In this document: positions 53,379-61,634 of the stretch, piece after piece
How positions within the stretch are numbered: position 1 is the first letter of the stretch
Layout of the letters: each line of letters begins with the position of its first letter
Assembly (NCBI RefSeq): GCF_012530535.1
Contig: NZ_CP051299.1
Coordinates: 1,736,001-1,800,000, forward strand
DNA from: Microcella flavibacter
GTDB lineage: Bacteria; Actinomycetota; Actinomycetes; Actinomycetales; Microbacteriaceae
Length of the DNA: 64,000 nt
Direction of reading: 5' to 3'
Program-made: the position numbers and the translations under genes
The notes under the pieces: model-generated
What the model was told of the DNA's origin: nothing
The model's input: the letters and a program-made list of their open reading frames with translations, nothing else
The model's database searches: none

Positions 53379-54929
53379 GTGCCCGCCCTCGATCACGACC
53401 GCTGCTACCGCGCGCTCGCCTCGCGCGACGCCCGCTTCGACGGGCAGTTCATCGCCGGCGTGCGCACCACGGGCATCTACTGCCGCCCCTCCTGCCCGGC
53501 CATGACGCCGAAGCCGGGCAACGTCGACTTCTTCCGCACCGCCGCCGCCGCGCACGAGGCCGGGCTGCGCGCCTGCAAGCGCTGCCAGCCCGACGCCGTG
53601 CCGGGCAACCCCGACTGGAACCGCCGCGACGACCTCGCCGGCCGGGCCATGCGCCTCATCCTCGACGGCGCGATCGAGCGCGATGGGGTACCGGGGCTCG
53701 CGGCGCGGCTCGGCTACTCGAGCCGGCAGCTGACGCGCGTGCTCACTGCCGAGCTCGGCGCCGGTCCGCTCGCCCTGGCGCGGGCGCACCGGGCCGAGAG
53801 TGCACGGGCGCTGCTCGCCGGCACCGGGCTGCCGGTCGCGCAGGTCGCGTTCGCCGCGGGGTTCGCGAGCATCCGCCAGTTCAACGACACGGTGCGCGAG
53901 TTCTACGGCCTCTCCCCCACCGAGCTGCGGCAGCTCGCCCGTCGCGGACGCGAGGGCGTGCGTCCCGCGGGCGCCGAGACCCCGGACGCGGCGAGCACGA
54001 CGGTCACGCTGCGGCTCGCCGCCCGGCCGCCCTTCGACGGCGAGGCCATCATGGGCTACCTGGCCGATCACGCCGTTGCGGGCGTCGAGCGCATGAGCGG
54101 CGCGGGCGCCGAGGCGAGCATCGAGCGGCTCGTGCGCCTGCCCCACGGCCTCGCGCGCACGCATGTGCAGCTCGACCCCGAGCGCGCGGGCGTCATCGCC
54201 ACGGCCTCGCTCGCAGCGATCGCCGATCTCGCTCCGCTCGTCTCCCGCCTGCGGCGCTGGTTCGATCTCGACGCCGACGCGGTCGCGATCGACGCGGCAC
54301 TGGGGGCGGATGCCCTGCTCGGCCCGCTCGTCGCCCGGGCGCCCGGCCTGCGCATCCCCGGAGCCGTCGACGCCGAGGAGGCGCTGCTGCGCACCATCAT
54401 CGGGCAGCAGATCTCGCTGCCCGCGGCGAAGAGCATGCTGGGGCGCCTCGCCGCCGACCTCGACGAGGCCGAGGGGCTGACGCCCACGACGGAGCTGCGC
54501 CCGTTCCCGACCGCCCAGCGCATCGCGGCCGACGACGGCGCGGTGCTGCGCGGCCCGGCCACCCGGCAGCGCACCGTGCTCACCACCGCCCGCGCCCTCG
54601 CGAGCGGCGAGCTCGTGCTCGACATCGGCCTGCCCGCGGCCGAGCTGCGCGCCCGCCTGCTCGCCCTGCCGGGCATCGGCCCGTGGACGGCCGACTACGT
54701 CACCATGCGCGTGCTCGGCAACCCCGATGTGCTGCTCGCCGAGGATCTCGTGCTGCAGCGGACGCTGGGATCCCTCGGCGCCGGGGGCACCGCGCGCGCG
54801 ACCCGGGCGCTCGGCGAGCGGTGGGCGCCGTGGCGCAGCTACGCCACCCTGCACCTGTGGCGGGCCGCCCCGCCGATCGTGCGCCGGGCGCGGCGTAGCG
54901 CCGCGGAGACGCCCGCGTCAACCCCGTGA
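53379..54929 (+). CDS. Ada–AraC–AlkA fusion: DNA-3-methyladenine glycosylase and regulator
   Basis: A 516-residue three-part repair protein. Residues 1–80 are an Ada methyl-phosphotriester domain with zinc cysteines Cys35, Cys39, Cys66 and Cys69. Residues 90–190 hold an AraC-type DNA-binding domain (VPGLAARLGYSSRQLTRVL, VAQVAFAAGFASIRQFND). The rest is an AlkA N-domain and HhH-GPD glycosylase (IGQQISLPAAK, LPGIGPWTADYVTMRVLG, catalytic Asp in LLAEDLVLQ). It should sense alkylated DNA backbone and excise 3-methyladenine. The methyltransferase (Ogt) part of Ada is missing. The GTG start has CAGGGT 6 nt upstream. Confidence 0.94.
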   Translation: MPALDHDRCYRALASRDARFDGQFIAGVRTTGIYCRPSCPAMTPKPGNVDFFRTAAAAHEAGLRACKRCQPDAVPGNPDWNRRDDLAGRAMRLILDGAIERDGVPGLAARLGYSSRQLTRVLTAELGAGPLALARAHRAESARALLAGTGLPVAQVAFAAGFASIRQFNDTVREFYGLSPTELRQLARRGREGVRPAGAETPDAASTTVTLRLAARPPFDGEAIMGYLADHAVAGVERMSGAGAEASIERLVRLPHGLARTHVQLDPERAGVIATASLAAIADLAPLVSRLRRWFDLDADAVAIDAALGADALLGPLVARAPGLRIPGAVDAEEALLRTIIGQQISLPAAKSMLGRLAADLDEAEGLTPTTELRPFPTAQRIAADDGAVLRGPATRQRTVLTTARALASGELVLDIGLPAAELRARLLALPGIGPWTADYVTMRVLGNPDVLLAEDLVLQRTLGSLGAGGTARATRALGERWAPWRSYATLHLWRAAPPIVRRARRSAAETPASTP

Positions 54930-55012
54930 TGGCGGCGGACGGCCGCTCCTAGCCTGGGGCTCCCGCCGGCGGCGCTCCGCGCCCGACCGGCCCCGAGGAG
55001 AGGACGCGCACC

Positions 55013-55894
55013 ATGACCGGACCCACCACCGACCCCCGCACCGCCCACCGTTCCGAGGGCTTCCCCGAGCAGGATCAGCAGCAGCCCGGGCTCACCGAGG
55101 AGATGGACCCGCGCCCCGACCACGGCGAGGAGAGCTACCGCGGCGCCGGCCGGCTCGTCGGACGCCGCGCGCTCATCACCGGCGGCGACAGCGGCATCGG
55201 CCGCGCCGTCGCGATCGCCTTCGCCCGCGAGGGCGCCGACGTCGCCATCGCCTACCTGCCCGAGGAGGAGGACGACGCCGTCGCCACGCTCGACCTCGTG
55301 CGCGCGGAGGGCCGCGCCGCGCTCGCCCTGCCCGGCGACCTGCGCGAGGAGGGCCGCCCGACCGCGATCGTCGAGCGCACCATCGCCGAGTTCGGCGGCC
55401 TCGACCTGCTCGTGCTCAACGCCGCCCACCAGCGCGCGCGCGAGAGCATCGAGGAGCTGCCGATGGACGGCTTCGACCGGGTCATGCGCACGAACCTCTA
55501 CGCCGTGGTCGAGTCGGTGAAGGCCGCCGTGCCGCACCTCGAGGCGGGAGCGTCGATCATCGTGACCGCCTCCATCCAGGGCTTCGACCCGAAGGCGGCG
55601 CTCGTCGACTACGCCATGACGAAGGCGGCGCAGGTGGCGTTCGTCGAGGCCATGGCCTCCGAGCTGGGTGAGAAGGGCATCCGCGTCAACGCCGTCGCCC
55701 CCGGCCCCATCTGGACCCCGCTCATCCCGGCGACCGGATGGCCGGACAAGCTGCCGTCGTTCGGGCAGGACACCCCGCTCGGCCGCGCCGGCCAGCCCGC
55801 CGAGGTCGCCCCGGCCTACGTGTACCTCGCGAGCGACGCCGCGAGCTACGTCTCGGGCGCGGTGCTGCCCGTCACCGGCGGCAAGGCCCTCTGA
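55013..55894 (+). CDS. SDR family oxidoreductase (YhxD/YhdF-like)
   Basis: A 293-residue short-chain dehydrogenase with a polar N-terminal extension of about 45 residues (SEGFPEQDQQQPGLTEEMDPRPDHGEESY), the hallmark of the YhxD/general-stress group. The cofactor motif is ITGGDSGIGRAV. Catalytic Ser is in VTASIQG and Tyr-Lys in DYAMTKAA. These proteins are often stress-induced; the substrate is unknown. Its TGA overlaps the start of the next gene (TGATG). Confidence 0.93.
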   Translation: MTGPTTDPRTAHRSEGFPEQDQQQPGLTEEMDPRPDHGEESYRGAGRLVGRRALITGGDSGIGRAVAIAFAREGADVAIAYLPEEEDDAVATLDLVRAEGRAALALPGDLREEGRPTAIVERTIAEFGGLDLLVLNAAHQRARESIEELPMDGFDRVMRTNLYAVVESVKAAVPHLEAGASIIVTASIQGFDPKAALVDYAMTKAAQVAFVEAMASELGEKGIRVNAVAPGPIWTPLIPATGWPDKLPSFGQDTPLGRAGQPAEVAPAYVYLASDAASYVSGAVLPVTGGKAL

Positions 55895-56157
55895 TGGCGC
55901 CGCGGAATCCGAGCCTCAAGGATCCGGAGCTGTACGAGAAGCTCGTCGAGGACGGCAGCAGCCCCGAGAAGGCGGCACGCATCAGCAACGCCGCCGCGCG
56001 TGACGGCCGGTCCTCGGTCGGGCGGCGCGGCGGCGCGGCCGAGGACTACGAGAGCCGCACCGTCGCCGAGCTGCGGGAGCGCGCGAAGCAGCTCGGGCTG
56101 CGCGGCTACTCGGGCAAGCGCAAGAGCGAGCTGATCGGGATGCTGCGCGAGCACTGA
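55894..56157 (+). CDS. small protein with Rho N-terminal/SAP-like domain (DUF7218)
   Basis: An 87-residue soluble basic protein. The N-terminal half (NPSLKDPELYEKLVEDGSSPEKAARISNAAA) is the DUF7218 pattern, and the C-terminal TVAELRERAKQLGLRGYSGKRKSELIGMLR is a Rho-N/SAP-like helix pair that may bind nucleic acid. It is coupled to the SDR gene by TGATG. The role is unknown; similar small proteins accompany stress genes in Actinobacteria. Confidence 0.82.
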   Translation: MAPRNPSLKDPELYEKLVEDGSSPEKAARISNAAARDGRSSVGRRGGAAEDYESRTVAELRERAKQLGLRGYSGKRKSELIGMLREH

Positions 56158-56166
56158 TCCCGTGGG

Positions 56167-56198
56167 CTGAGGCCGCGCGGCCCGCCCTCGGGCCTCAG
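56167..56198. terminator. hairpin between convergent genes
   Basis: CTGAGGCC and GGCCTCAG form an 8-bp stem overlapping the end of the ammonia-lyase gene and following the small Rho-N gene. Confidence 0.45.
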
Positions 56199-57727
56199 TC
56201 CTCCGGCGGCACCATCGGCAGGGCGATCGCGCCCGTCGCCGGCACGACCCCCGAGAGCCGCTCGGGCGAGAGCACGCGGGCGACCATCTCGGCCTCCATG
56301 AGCCCGCGCTCGACGACGAGCTGCCGGATCGACGCCGTGCCGCTGAGCGCCTCGTAGGCGAGCGCCGCCGAGGCCTGGTAGCCGATGTACGGGGTGAGGG
56401 CCGTCACGATGCCGACGCTCGAGTCGACCATCGCGGCGAGCCGCTCGGTATTGGCGGTGATGCCGTCGACGCAGTTGAGCCGCAGCGTGCGGCAGGCGTT
56501 CGACATCCAGGCGAGCGACTGCAGGATGCTCGTGGCGATGACCGGCTCGAAGGCGTTGAGCTGCAGCTGCCCGCCCTCGGCGGCCGCGGTCACGGTCGCG
56601 TCGGCGCCGATGATGGAGAACGCCACCTGGTTGACGACCTCGGGGATCACGGGATTGACCTTGCCCGGCATGATCGACGAGCCCGCCTGCCGCGGCGGCA
56701 GGTTGATCTCGCCAAGCCCCGCCTGCGGACCGGAGGAGAGCAGCCGCAGGTCGTTGCAGATCTTCGACAGCTTGACCGCGGCGCGCTTGAGCGTGCCGGA
56801 GAGGGTCATGAAGATGCCCGCGTCGCTCGTGGCCTCGATGAGGTCGGGGGCGGTGATCATCTCGTAGCCGGAGATCTCGCTGAGGTGGCGGCGCACCGAC
56901 TCGGCGTAGCGCGGGTCGGCGGTGATACCCGTGCCGATCGCGGTCGCGCCCATGTTGATCTCGTTGAGCCACGGGATCGTCTCGGAGAGCCGGTCGTGAT
57001 CCTCGCGCAGGGTCGTGGCGAAGCCGCGGAACTCCTGCCCCAGCGTCATCGGCACGGCGTCCTGCAGCTGCGTGCGGCCCACCTTGAGCACGTGGGCGAA
57101 CTCCTGGGCCTTCGCGGCGAAGGCGTCGCTGAGCTGCGCGTGCTCGACGAGCAGGCTGCGCGTGCTGAACACCATCGCGAGCTTGATGGCCGTCGGGTAG
57201 ACGTCGTTGGTCGACTGGCTGCGGTTGACGTCGTCGATGGGGTGCAGGTGCTCGTAGTCGCCCTTCGCGCGGCCCATGAGCTCGAGGCCGCGGTTGGCGA
57301 TGATCTCGTTGGCCGACATGTTGGTGCTCGTGCCGGCGCCGCCCTGCAGCACGCCGAGCACGAACTGCTCGTGCAGGCGCCCGCCGATGATCTCCTGGCA
57401 GACCTCGTCGATGATCTCGGCCTTGACGGGGTCGAGCACGCCGATCTCGCGGTTGGCGCGGGCGGCGGCCTGCTTCACCATCGCGAGGGCGATGACGAGG
57501 TTCGGGTGGTTCGAGAGCGCGCGACGCGTGATGGGGAAGTTCTCAAGCGCGCGGGCCGTGTGGATGCCCCAGTAGGCATCGGCGGGGATGGGCATCGAGC
57601 CGAGCGAATCGCGCTCCTGGCGCATCTCGCGGGCGGCGTCGCCGTCCTCCGCGAGGCCGGGGCGGTAGACGGGCACGCCGTCGTCGCTGGTGCTGAAACT
57701 GGGGGCGGGTCCGGTGGTTCGCACCAT
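56195..57727 (-). CDS. aspartate ammonia-lyase
   Basis: A 510-residue enzyme of the fumarase/aspartase superfamily. The signature GSSIMPGKVNP with the catalytic Ser is near residue 356. QGGAGTSTNMSANEI and HPIDDVNRSQSTND are the other two active-site regions. SSTND/PN-type variants separate it from fumarase C, and MPIPADAYWGIHTARALENFPI is typical of aspartase. It releases ammonia and fumarate from aspartate. A 40-residue N-terminal extension is present. AAGGAAGAGG precedes the ATG. Confidence 0.92.
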   Translation of the reverse strand: MVRTTGPAPSFSTSDDGVPVYRPGLAEDGDAAREMRQERDSLGSMPIPADAYWGIHTARALENFPITRRALSNHPNLVIALAMVKQAAARANREIGVLDPVKAEIIDEVCQEIIGGRLHEQFVLGVLQGGAGTSTNMSANEIIANRGLELMGRAKGDYEHLHPIDDVNRSQSTNDVYPTAIKLAMVFSTRSLLVEHAQLSDAFAAKAQEFAHVLKVGRTQLQDAVPMTLGQEFRGFATTLREDHDRLSETIPWLNEINMGATAIGTGITADPRYAESVRRHLSEISGYEMITAPDLIEATSDAGIFMTLSGTLKRAAVKLSKICNDLRLLSSGPQAGLGEINLPPRQAGSSIMPGKVNPVIPEVVNQVAFSIIGADATVTAAAEGGQLQLNAFEPVIATSILQSLAWMSNACRTLRLNCVDGITANTERLAAMVDSSVGIVTALTPYIGYQASAALAYEALSGTASIRQLVVERGLMEAEMVARVLSPERLSGVVPATGAIALPMVPPED

Positions 57728-57866
57728 GGCGATACGTGCCTCTTCCTTGTGGGTTCCGACGTCGACGGCGGTGGCGGGGCCACTCTAGCGGTTCGGGATG
57801 CCCCGGCCGGCGGCGAGCGGACGTGCTCACTCGAGCAGACGAACGCGCCGGTGAGCATCCCGCCGG

Positions 57867-57872
57867 TAGACT
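57867..57872 (+). promoter_or_regulatory. leaderless -10 box of the deaminase gene
   Basis: TAGACT ends 6 nt before the GTG at 57879. Confidence 0.5.
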
Positions 57873-57878
57873 CCCCCG

Positions 57879-58346
57879 GTGCCCCAGCAGACCCCCCTCG
57901 ACCAGGCCGTGGCCCTCGCGACCGCCAACGTCGCCGCGGGCGGCGGCCCCTTCGGCGCCGTCGTCGTGACCGCCGACGGACGGGTGTTCGAGGGCGTCAA
58001 CCGCGTCACCCGCGACAACGACCCGACGGCGCACGCCGAGGTCGTCGCCATCCGCACGGCCGCGCGCGAGCTCGGCGTCTTCGACCTCTCCGGGGCCGTG
58101 CTCTACTCCAGCTGCGAGCCCTGCCCGCTCTGCCTCAGCGCCGCGCTCTGGGCGCGCCTCGACCGCGTCGTCTTCGCCGCCGACCGGCACGACGCCGCCG
58201 AGGCCGGCTTCGACGACGCCGCCTTCTACGACCTCTTCGACACGCCCCGCGAGGCATGGACGACCCCCGTCGTGCACGAGCGCACGCCGGGGGCCGTCGC
58301 GCCGTTCGACGCCTGGCGCGCCGACGCGGCCCGCGTCGACTACTAG
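57879..58346 (+). CDS. nucleoside/guanine deaminase (CDA superfamily)
   Basis: A 155-residue zinc-dependent deaminase. His52-Ala-Glu54 and Cys82-x2-Cys85 (HAEVVAI, SCEPCPLC) bind zinc and activate water. Length, NDPTAHAE and the C-terminal YDLFDTP-type region fit guanine deaminases of the GuaD type better than tRNA adenosine deaminases. It probably converts guanine to xanthine. The GTG start is leaderless by position. Confidence 0.88.
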   Translation: MPQQTPLDQAVALATANVAAGGGPFGAVVVTADGRVFEGVNRVTRDNDPTAHAEVVAIRTAARELGVFDLSGAVLYSSCEPCPLCLSAALWARLDRVVFAADRHDAAEAGFDDAAFYDLFDTPREAWTTPVVHERTPGAVAPFDAWRADAARVDY

Positions 58347-58373
58347 CCGCCGCGGGCCGGTGCGCGCGGAGCG

Positions 58374-59366
58374 CTAGGCGGCCGCGCCCTCGCTCGGCGT
58401 CAGGGCGCGGATGCGCTCGAACAGCTCGCCCGCGACCTCGTCGAGGAACCGCTGCTGGCCCTCGTCGCCGATCTGCACGAGCGCCAGGTCGGTGAAGCCC
58501 GCGTCGACGAAGGGCTGGGCGCTGCGCGCGATCGCGTCGAGGTCGGGGCCGCAGGCGATCGCCTCGGCGACGTCCTCCGGCCGCACGAACTGCGTCGCCG
58601 CCGCGAAGGACGCGGGCGTCGGCAGGTCGGCGTTGACGAGCCAGCCGCCGCCGAACCAGCGGAACTGCTCGTGGGCCCGGGCGATCGCGCGATCCCGGTC
58701 GGGATCCCACGAGATCGGCAGCTGCCCGACGACGCGACGCGGCGCTCCGGCGACGGCCGTCCAGAGCTCCACGGCGTCGCCGTCGGGCTGCACGGCGACG
58801 AGGTCGTCGCCGAGGGGCGCGAGCGCCTCGATCGACTTCTCGCCGGAGATCGCCAAGCCGATCGGCACGCGGTGCTCGGGCGTGCCCCACAGGCGTGCGG
58901 CATCCACCTGGAAGTGCTCGCCGTGGAAGGAGGCCGTCTCACCGTCGAGCAGGGTGCGGATGATGCGCACGGCCTCCTCGAGCATGGCGTGGCGGGTCGC
59001 CACGCGCGGCCACGGCACCCCCGCGGCGTGCTCGTTGAGGTTCTCGCCCGAGCCGAGGCCGAGGGTGAAGCGGCCGCCGGAGAGATCCTGCAGCGTCGCC
59101 GCGAACTGGGCCACGACGCTCGGGTGGTAGCGCATGGTCGGGCAGGTGACGTAGGTCATGAGGTCGACGCGCGAGGTCGCCTGCGCGACCGCGCCGAGCA
59201 TCGTCCAGGCCTGCGGGGCATGGCCCTGCTCCGCGAGCCAGGGGCTGAAGTGGTCGCTCGAGACGAGCAGCTCGGCCCCCGCCTCCTCGGCGGCAACGGC
59301 GTACTCGACGAGCGAGCGCGCGGGGCTCTGCTCGGTCATCAGGGTCGCGCCGACGCGCAGGCTCAC
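58374..59366 (-). CDS. LLM-class F420-dependent oxidoreductase
   Basis: A 330-residue luciferase-like TIM-barrel enzyme. LVSSDHFSPWLAEQGHAPQAWTMLGA is the F420-binding N-terminal block, with TYVTCPTMRYHPSVVAQ and LGLGSGENLNEH as the other conserved blocks, as in F420-dependent glucose-6-phosphate dehydrogenase relatives (TIGR03557). The substrate is unknown. Its GTG start overlaps the stop of the upstream acidic-protein gene as GTGA. Confidence 0.92.
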   Translation of the reverse strand: MSLRVGATLMTEQSPARSLVEYAVAAEEAGAELLVSSDHFSPWLAEQGHAPQAWTMLGAVAQATSRVDLMTYVTCPTMRYHPSVVAQFAATLQDLSGGRFTLGLGSGENLNEHAAGVPWPRVATRHAMLEEAVRIIRTLLDGETASFHGEHFQVDAARLWGTPEHRVPIGLAISGEKSIEALAPLGDDLVAVQPDGDAVELWTAVAGAPRRVVGQLPISWDPDRDRAIARAHEQFRWFGGGWLVNADLPTPASFAAATQFVRPEDVAEAIACGPDLDAIARSAQPFVDAGFTDLALVQIGDEGQQRFLDEVAGELFERIRALTPSEGAAA

Positions 59367-59896
59367 GGGCGCGCGCCCAGGTCGGTGCCGGGCGCGATGC
59401 CGTCGCCGGGGTCGCCCGGGCCGCTGCCGTGGTGGAGGGTCTCGGTGAGACCGATGCCGTGGGGCTCGAGCGGGTCGGTCTCGACCGGGCCCCGGTCGAG
59501 CGGGTCGACGTCGTCCTGCGCAGAGCCGTCCTGCTCGTCGGCCTCGCCGCGCTCCGCGGCTGCGGCGGGCTCGGCCTCGTGGCCCTGGCGCAGCGCCTGC
59601 GCGACGCTGAGGTCGTCGGCGCGCTCGACGTCGCCCGTGTCGTCGGGGCCGCCGGTGCCGGGCAGCACGTCGTCGCCCTCGAGCGCGACATCGGTCTCGC
59701 TGCCGTGCGGGTCGTCCTGGCGGGCGGCGGTCTCGCGCTCGCTCGACGGCGAGTACGCCGTGTCGGGGGCGGCGCCGGCGTCGCCGGACTCGCGCGCGCC
59801 CTCCTGCCCGGTGATGGGGTCGGTGGGGGCGAGGTCGGGGTCGATGCCCGTCGTGCCGTCGTGGCGGTCGTGGTCGTCGTGCGCGTGAGTGGTCAT
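59363..59896 (-). CDS. acidic, disordered protein of unknown function
   Basis: A 177-residue protein rich in Asp, Glu, Gly and Thr with few hydrophobic residues and no Cys; it should be unstructured. No domain is recognised. Evidence that it is real: TAGCGT 6 nt before the ATG, and a 4-nt overlap with the oxidoreductase gene downstream. Confidence 0.6.
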   Translation of the reverse strand: MTTHAHDDHDRHDGTTGIDPDLAPTDPITGQEGARESGDAGAAPDTAYSPSSERETAARQDDPHGSETDVALEGDDVLPGTGGPDDTGDVERADDLSVAQALRQGHEAEPAAAAERGEADEQDGSAQDDVDPLDRGPVETDPLEPHGIGLTETLHHGSGPGDPGDGIAPGTDLGARP

Positions 59897-59902
59897 GCGG
59901 CG

Positions 59903-59908
59903 ACGCTA
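59903..59908 (-). promoter_or_regulatory. leaderless -10 box of the acidic-protein gene
   Basis: TAGCGT ends 6 nt before the ATG at 59896. Confidence 0.4.
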
Positions 59909-59984
59909 CGGCCGAGCATCCGATCGCGGCAGGGCCTTGACGCGGGGCGCTCGATGCGTCAGGGGCGTCGGTTCAGTGGCGGTC

Positions 59985-61634
59985 TCAGGGCGCCGCGAGC
60001 CGCAGCCGGCCCGTCACGAGGCGGTCGGCGACGGGCGTGTGCGAGATGACGATGACGGCGCGGTCGGGCGCCGCGGCCGCGTCGAGCAGCTCGTCGAGCA
60101 GCGAGGCGGCGCGGTCGGCGTCGACGTTGGCCGTGGGCTCGTCGAGCACGAGCACGGGCGCCTCGCTCAGCAGCGCCCGGGCGAGAGCGAGGCGCTGCGC
60201 CTGCCCGCCCGAGACGAGGGCGCCGCGCTCGCCGACGGGGACGTCGAGCCCGCCGCGCGCGGCCGCCCAGTCGGCGAGGCCCACGCGCGCGAGCACGGCG
60301 AGCAGCGCCGCGTCGTCGGCCGTGTCGCGGGCGAAGAGCAGGTTCTGCCGGATCGACTCGTCGAACAGGTGCGGCTGCTGCTCGCACAGCACGATGCGCT
60401 CGCGCACCGCGTCGGGGTGCAGGGCGCGCACGTCGACGCCGCCGAGCGTGAACGAGCCCTCGTGGTCGAGGAACCGCACGAGCACGTGCGCGAGCGTCGT
60501 CTTGCCGGCCCCGCTCTCCCCCTCCACGAGCAGACGGTCGCCCGGGTGCAGCTCGAGGTCGAGCGGCGCGAGGGCCGGCGCCGCCTGCCCGGGCCAGCGC
60601 GCGGTCACACCGCGCAGCACGAGGGCGCTGCTGTCCGGCAGCCGGGCGGCGGTCCGCACGGGGGGCGGGGTCGGGATGCCCTCCGGCCGCTCCTCGGGCA
60701 CCACGGCCGCGATGCGCGCCGCGCTCGCCCGCACGCGCCACCAGGCGGCGAGGGCGAGGGGCAGCACGGCGACCGCGTCGACGACCGCGAGGGGCACGAG
60801 GGCGAGCAGCACGAACTGGGGCCCCGAGAGGTCGCCCGCGGCGAGCTCGGGAGCGGCGGTGAGGGCCGAGGCGAGCAGGAGCGAGCCTCCGGCGAGCGTG
60901 AACAGCGCGGCCACCGAGCCGGCGGCGAGCGACTGGCGGGTCTGCTCGTGGCGCAGCCGGGCATCCAGCGCATCGATGCCGGCACGGGCGGGCGCGTCGG
61001 CGCCGTAGGCCCGCAGCACGTCGAGGCGGCCGAGGTAGTCGAGCACGGCGTCGGCGAGGTCGGCGCGCAGCGGGGCGATGCGGCGCTCGGCCCCGCGCCC
61101 GAGGGCCGTGACGAGCGCGGTCGCGGCGGCGAGGGCGAGAACGAGCCCCAGCCCGAGCACCCCGGCCGCGGCGGGCGACAGCCAGGCGACGCCGACGACC
61201 GCGAGCCCGGCGACGACGAGGCCCGAGACGAGCGGCTGCACGACGCGCAGCGGAAGATCCTGCAGCGTGTCGACGTCGCGCACGAGCGTCGTCAGCACGT
61301 CGCCGCGGCGGGTGGCGCGCAGTCCGTCGGGCGCGACCGGCAGGAGCCGGCGGAAGACGGCGACCCGCAGGCGGGCCAGCGCGCGGAAGGCGCCGTCGTG
61401 CCCGACGAGCCGCTCGAGGTAGCGGAACACCGCGCGGCCGAGCGCGAAGGCCCGCACCCCCACGATCGCGAAGCCGAGGAAGAGGATGGGCGGCTGCTCG
61501 GCCGCGCGCGCGATGAGCCAGGCGCTGGTGGCGAGCAGCGCCACCGCCGAACCGGCCGCGAGCACGCCGAGCGCGAGCGCGGCGGCCGAGTCGCGCGGGG
61601 CCGGCTGCGCCTCCCGCAGCACCGCGCGGATCAC
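59985..61634 (-). CDS. cydC: thiol reductant ABC exporter subunit CydC
   Basis: A 549-residue ABC half-transporter with six membrane segments and a C-terminal ATPase: Walker A GESGAGKTTL, signature LVSGGQAQRLALARALL, Walker B VLVLDEPTANVD. CydC pairs with CydD to export glutathione/cysteine or move haem, and is needed to assemble cytochrome bd. The GTG start overlaps the cydD stop as GTGA, so the two subunits are co-translated. Confidence 0.94.
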   Translation of the reverse strand: MIRAVLREAQPAPRDSAAALALGVLAAGSAVALLATSAWLIARAAEQPPILFLGFAIVGVRAFALGRAVFRYLERLVGHDGAFRALARLRVAVFRRLLPVAPDGLRATRRGDVLTTLVRDVDTLQDLPLRVVQPLVSGLVVAGLAVVGVAWLSPAAAGVLGLGLVLALAAATALVTALGRGAERRIAPLRADLADAVLDYLGRLDVLRAYGADAPARAGIDALDARLRHEQTRQSLAAGSVAALFTLAGGSLLLASALTAAPELAAGDLSGPQFVLLALVPLAVVDAVAVLPLALAAWWRVRASAARIAAVVPEERPEGIPTPPPVRTAARLPDSSALVLRGVTARWPGQAAPALAPLDLELHPGDRLLVEGESGAGKTTLAHVLVRFLDHEGSFTLGGVDVRALHPDAVRERIVLCEQQPHLFDESIRQNLLFARDTADDAALLAVLARVGLADWAAARGGLDVPVGERGALVSGGQAQRLALARALLSEAPVLVLDEPTANVDADRAASLLDELLDAAAAPDRAVIVISHTPVADRLVTGRLRLAAP

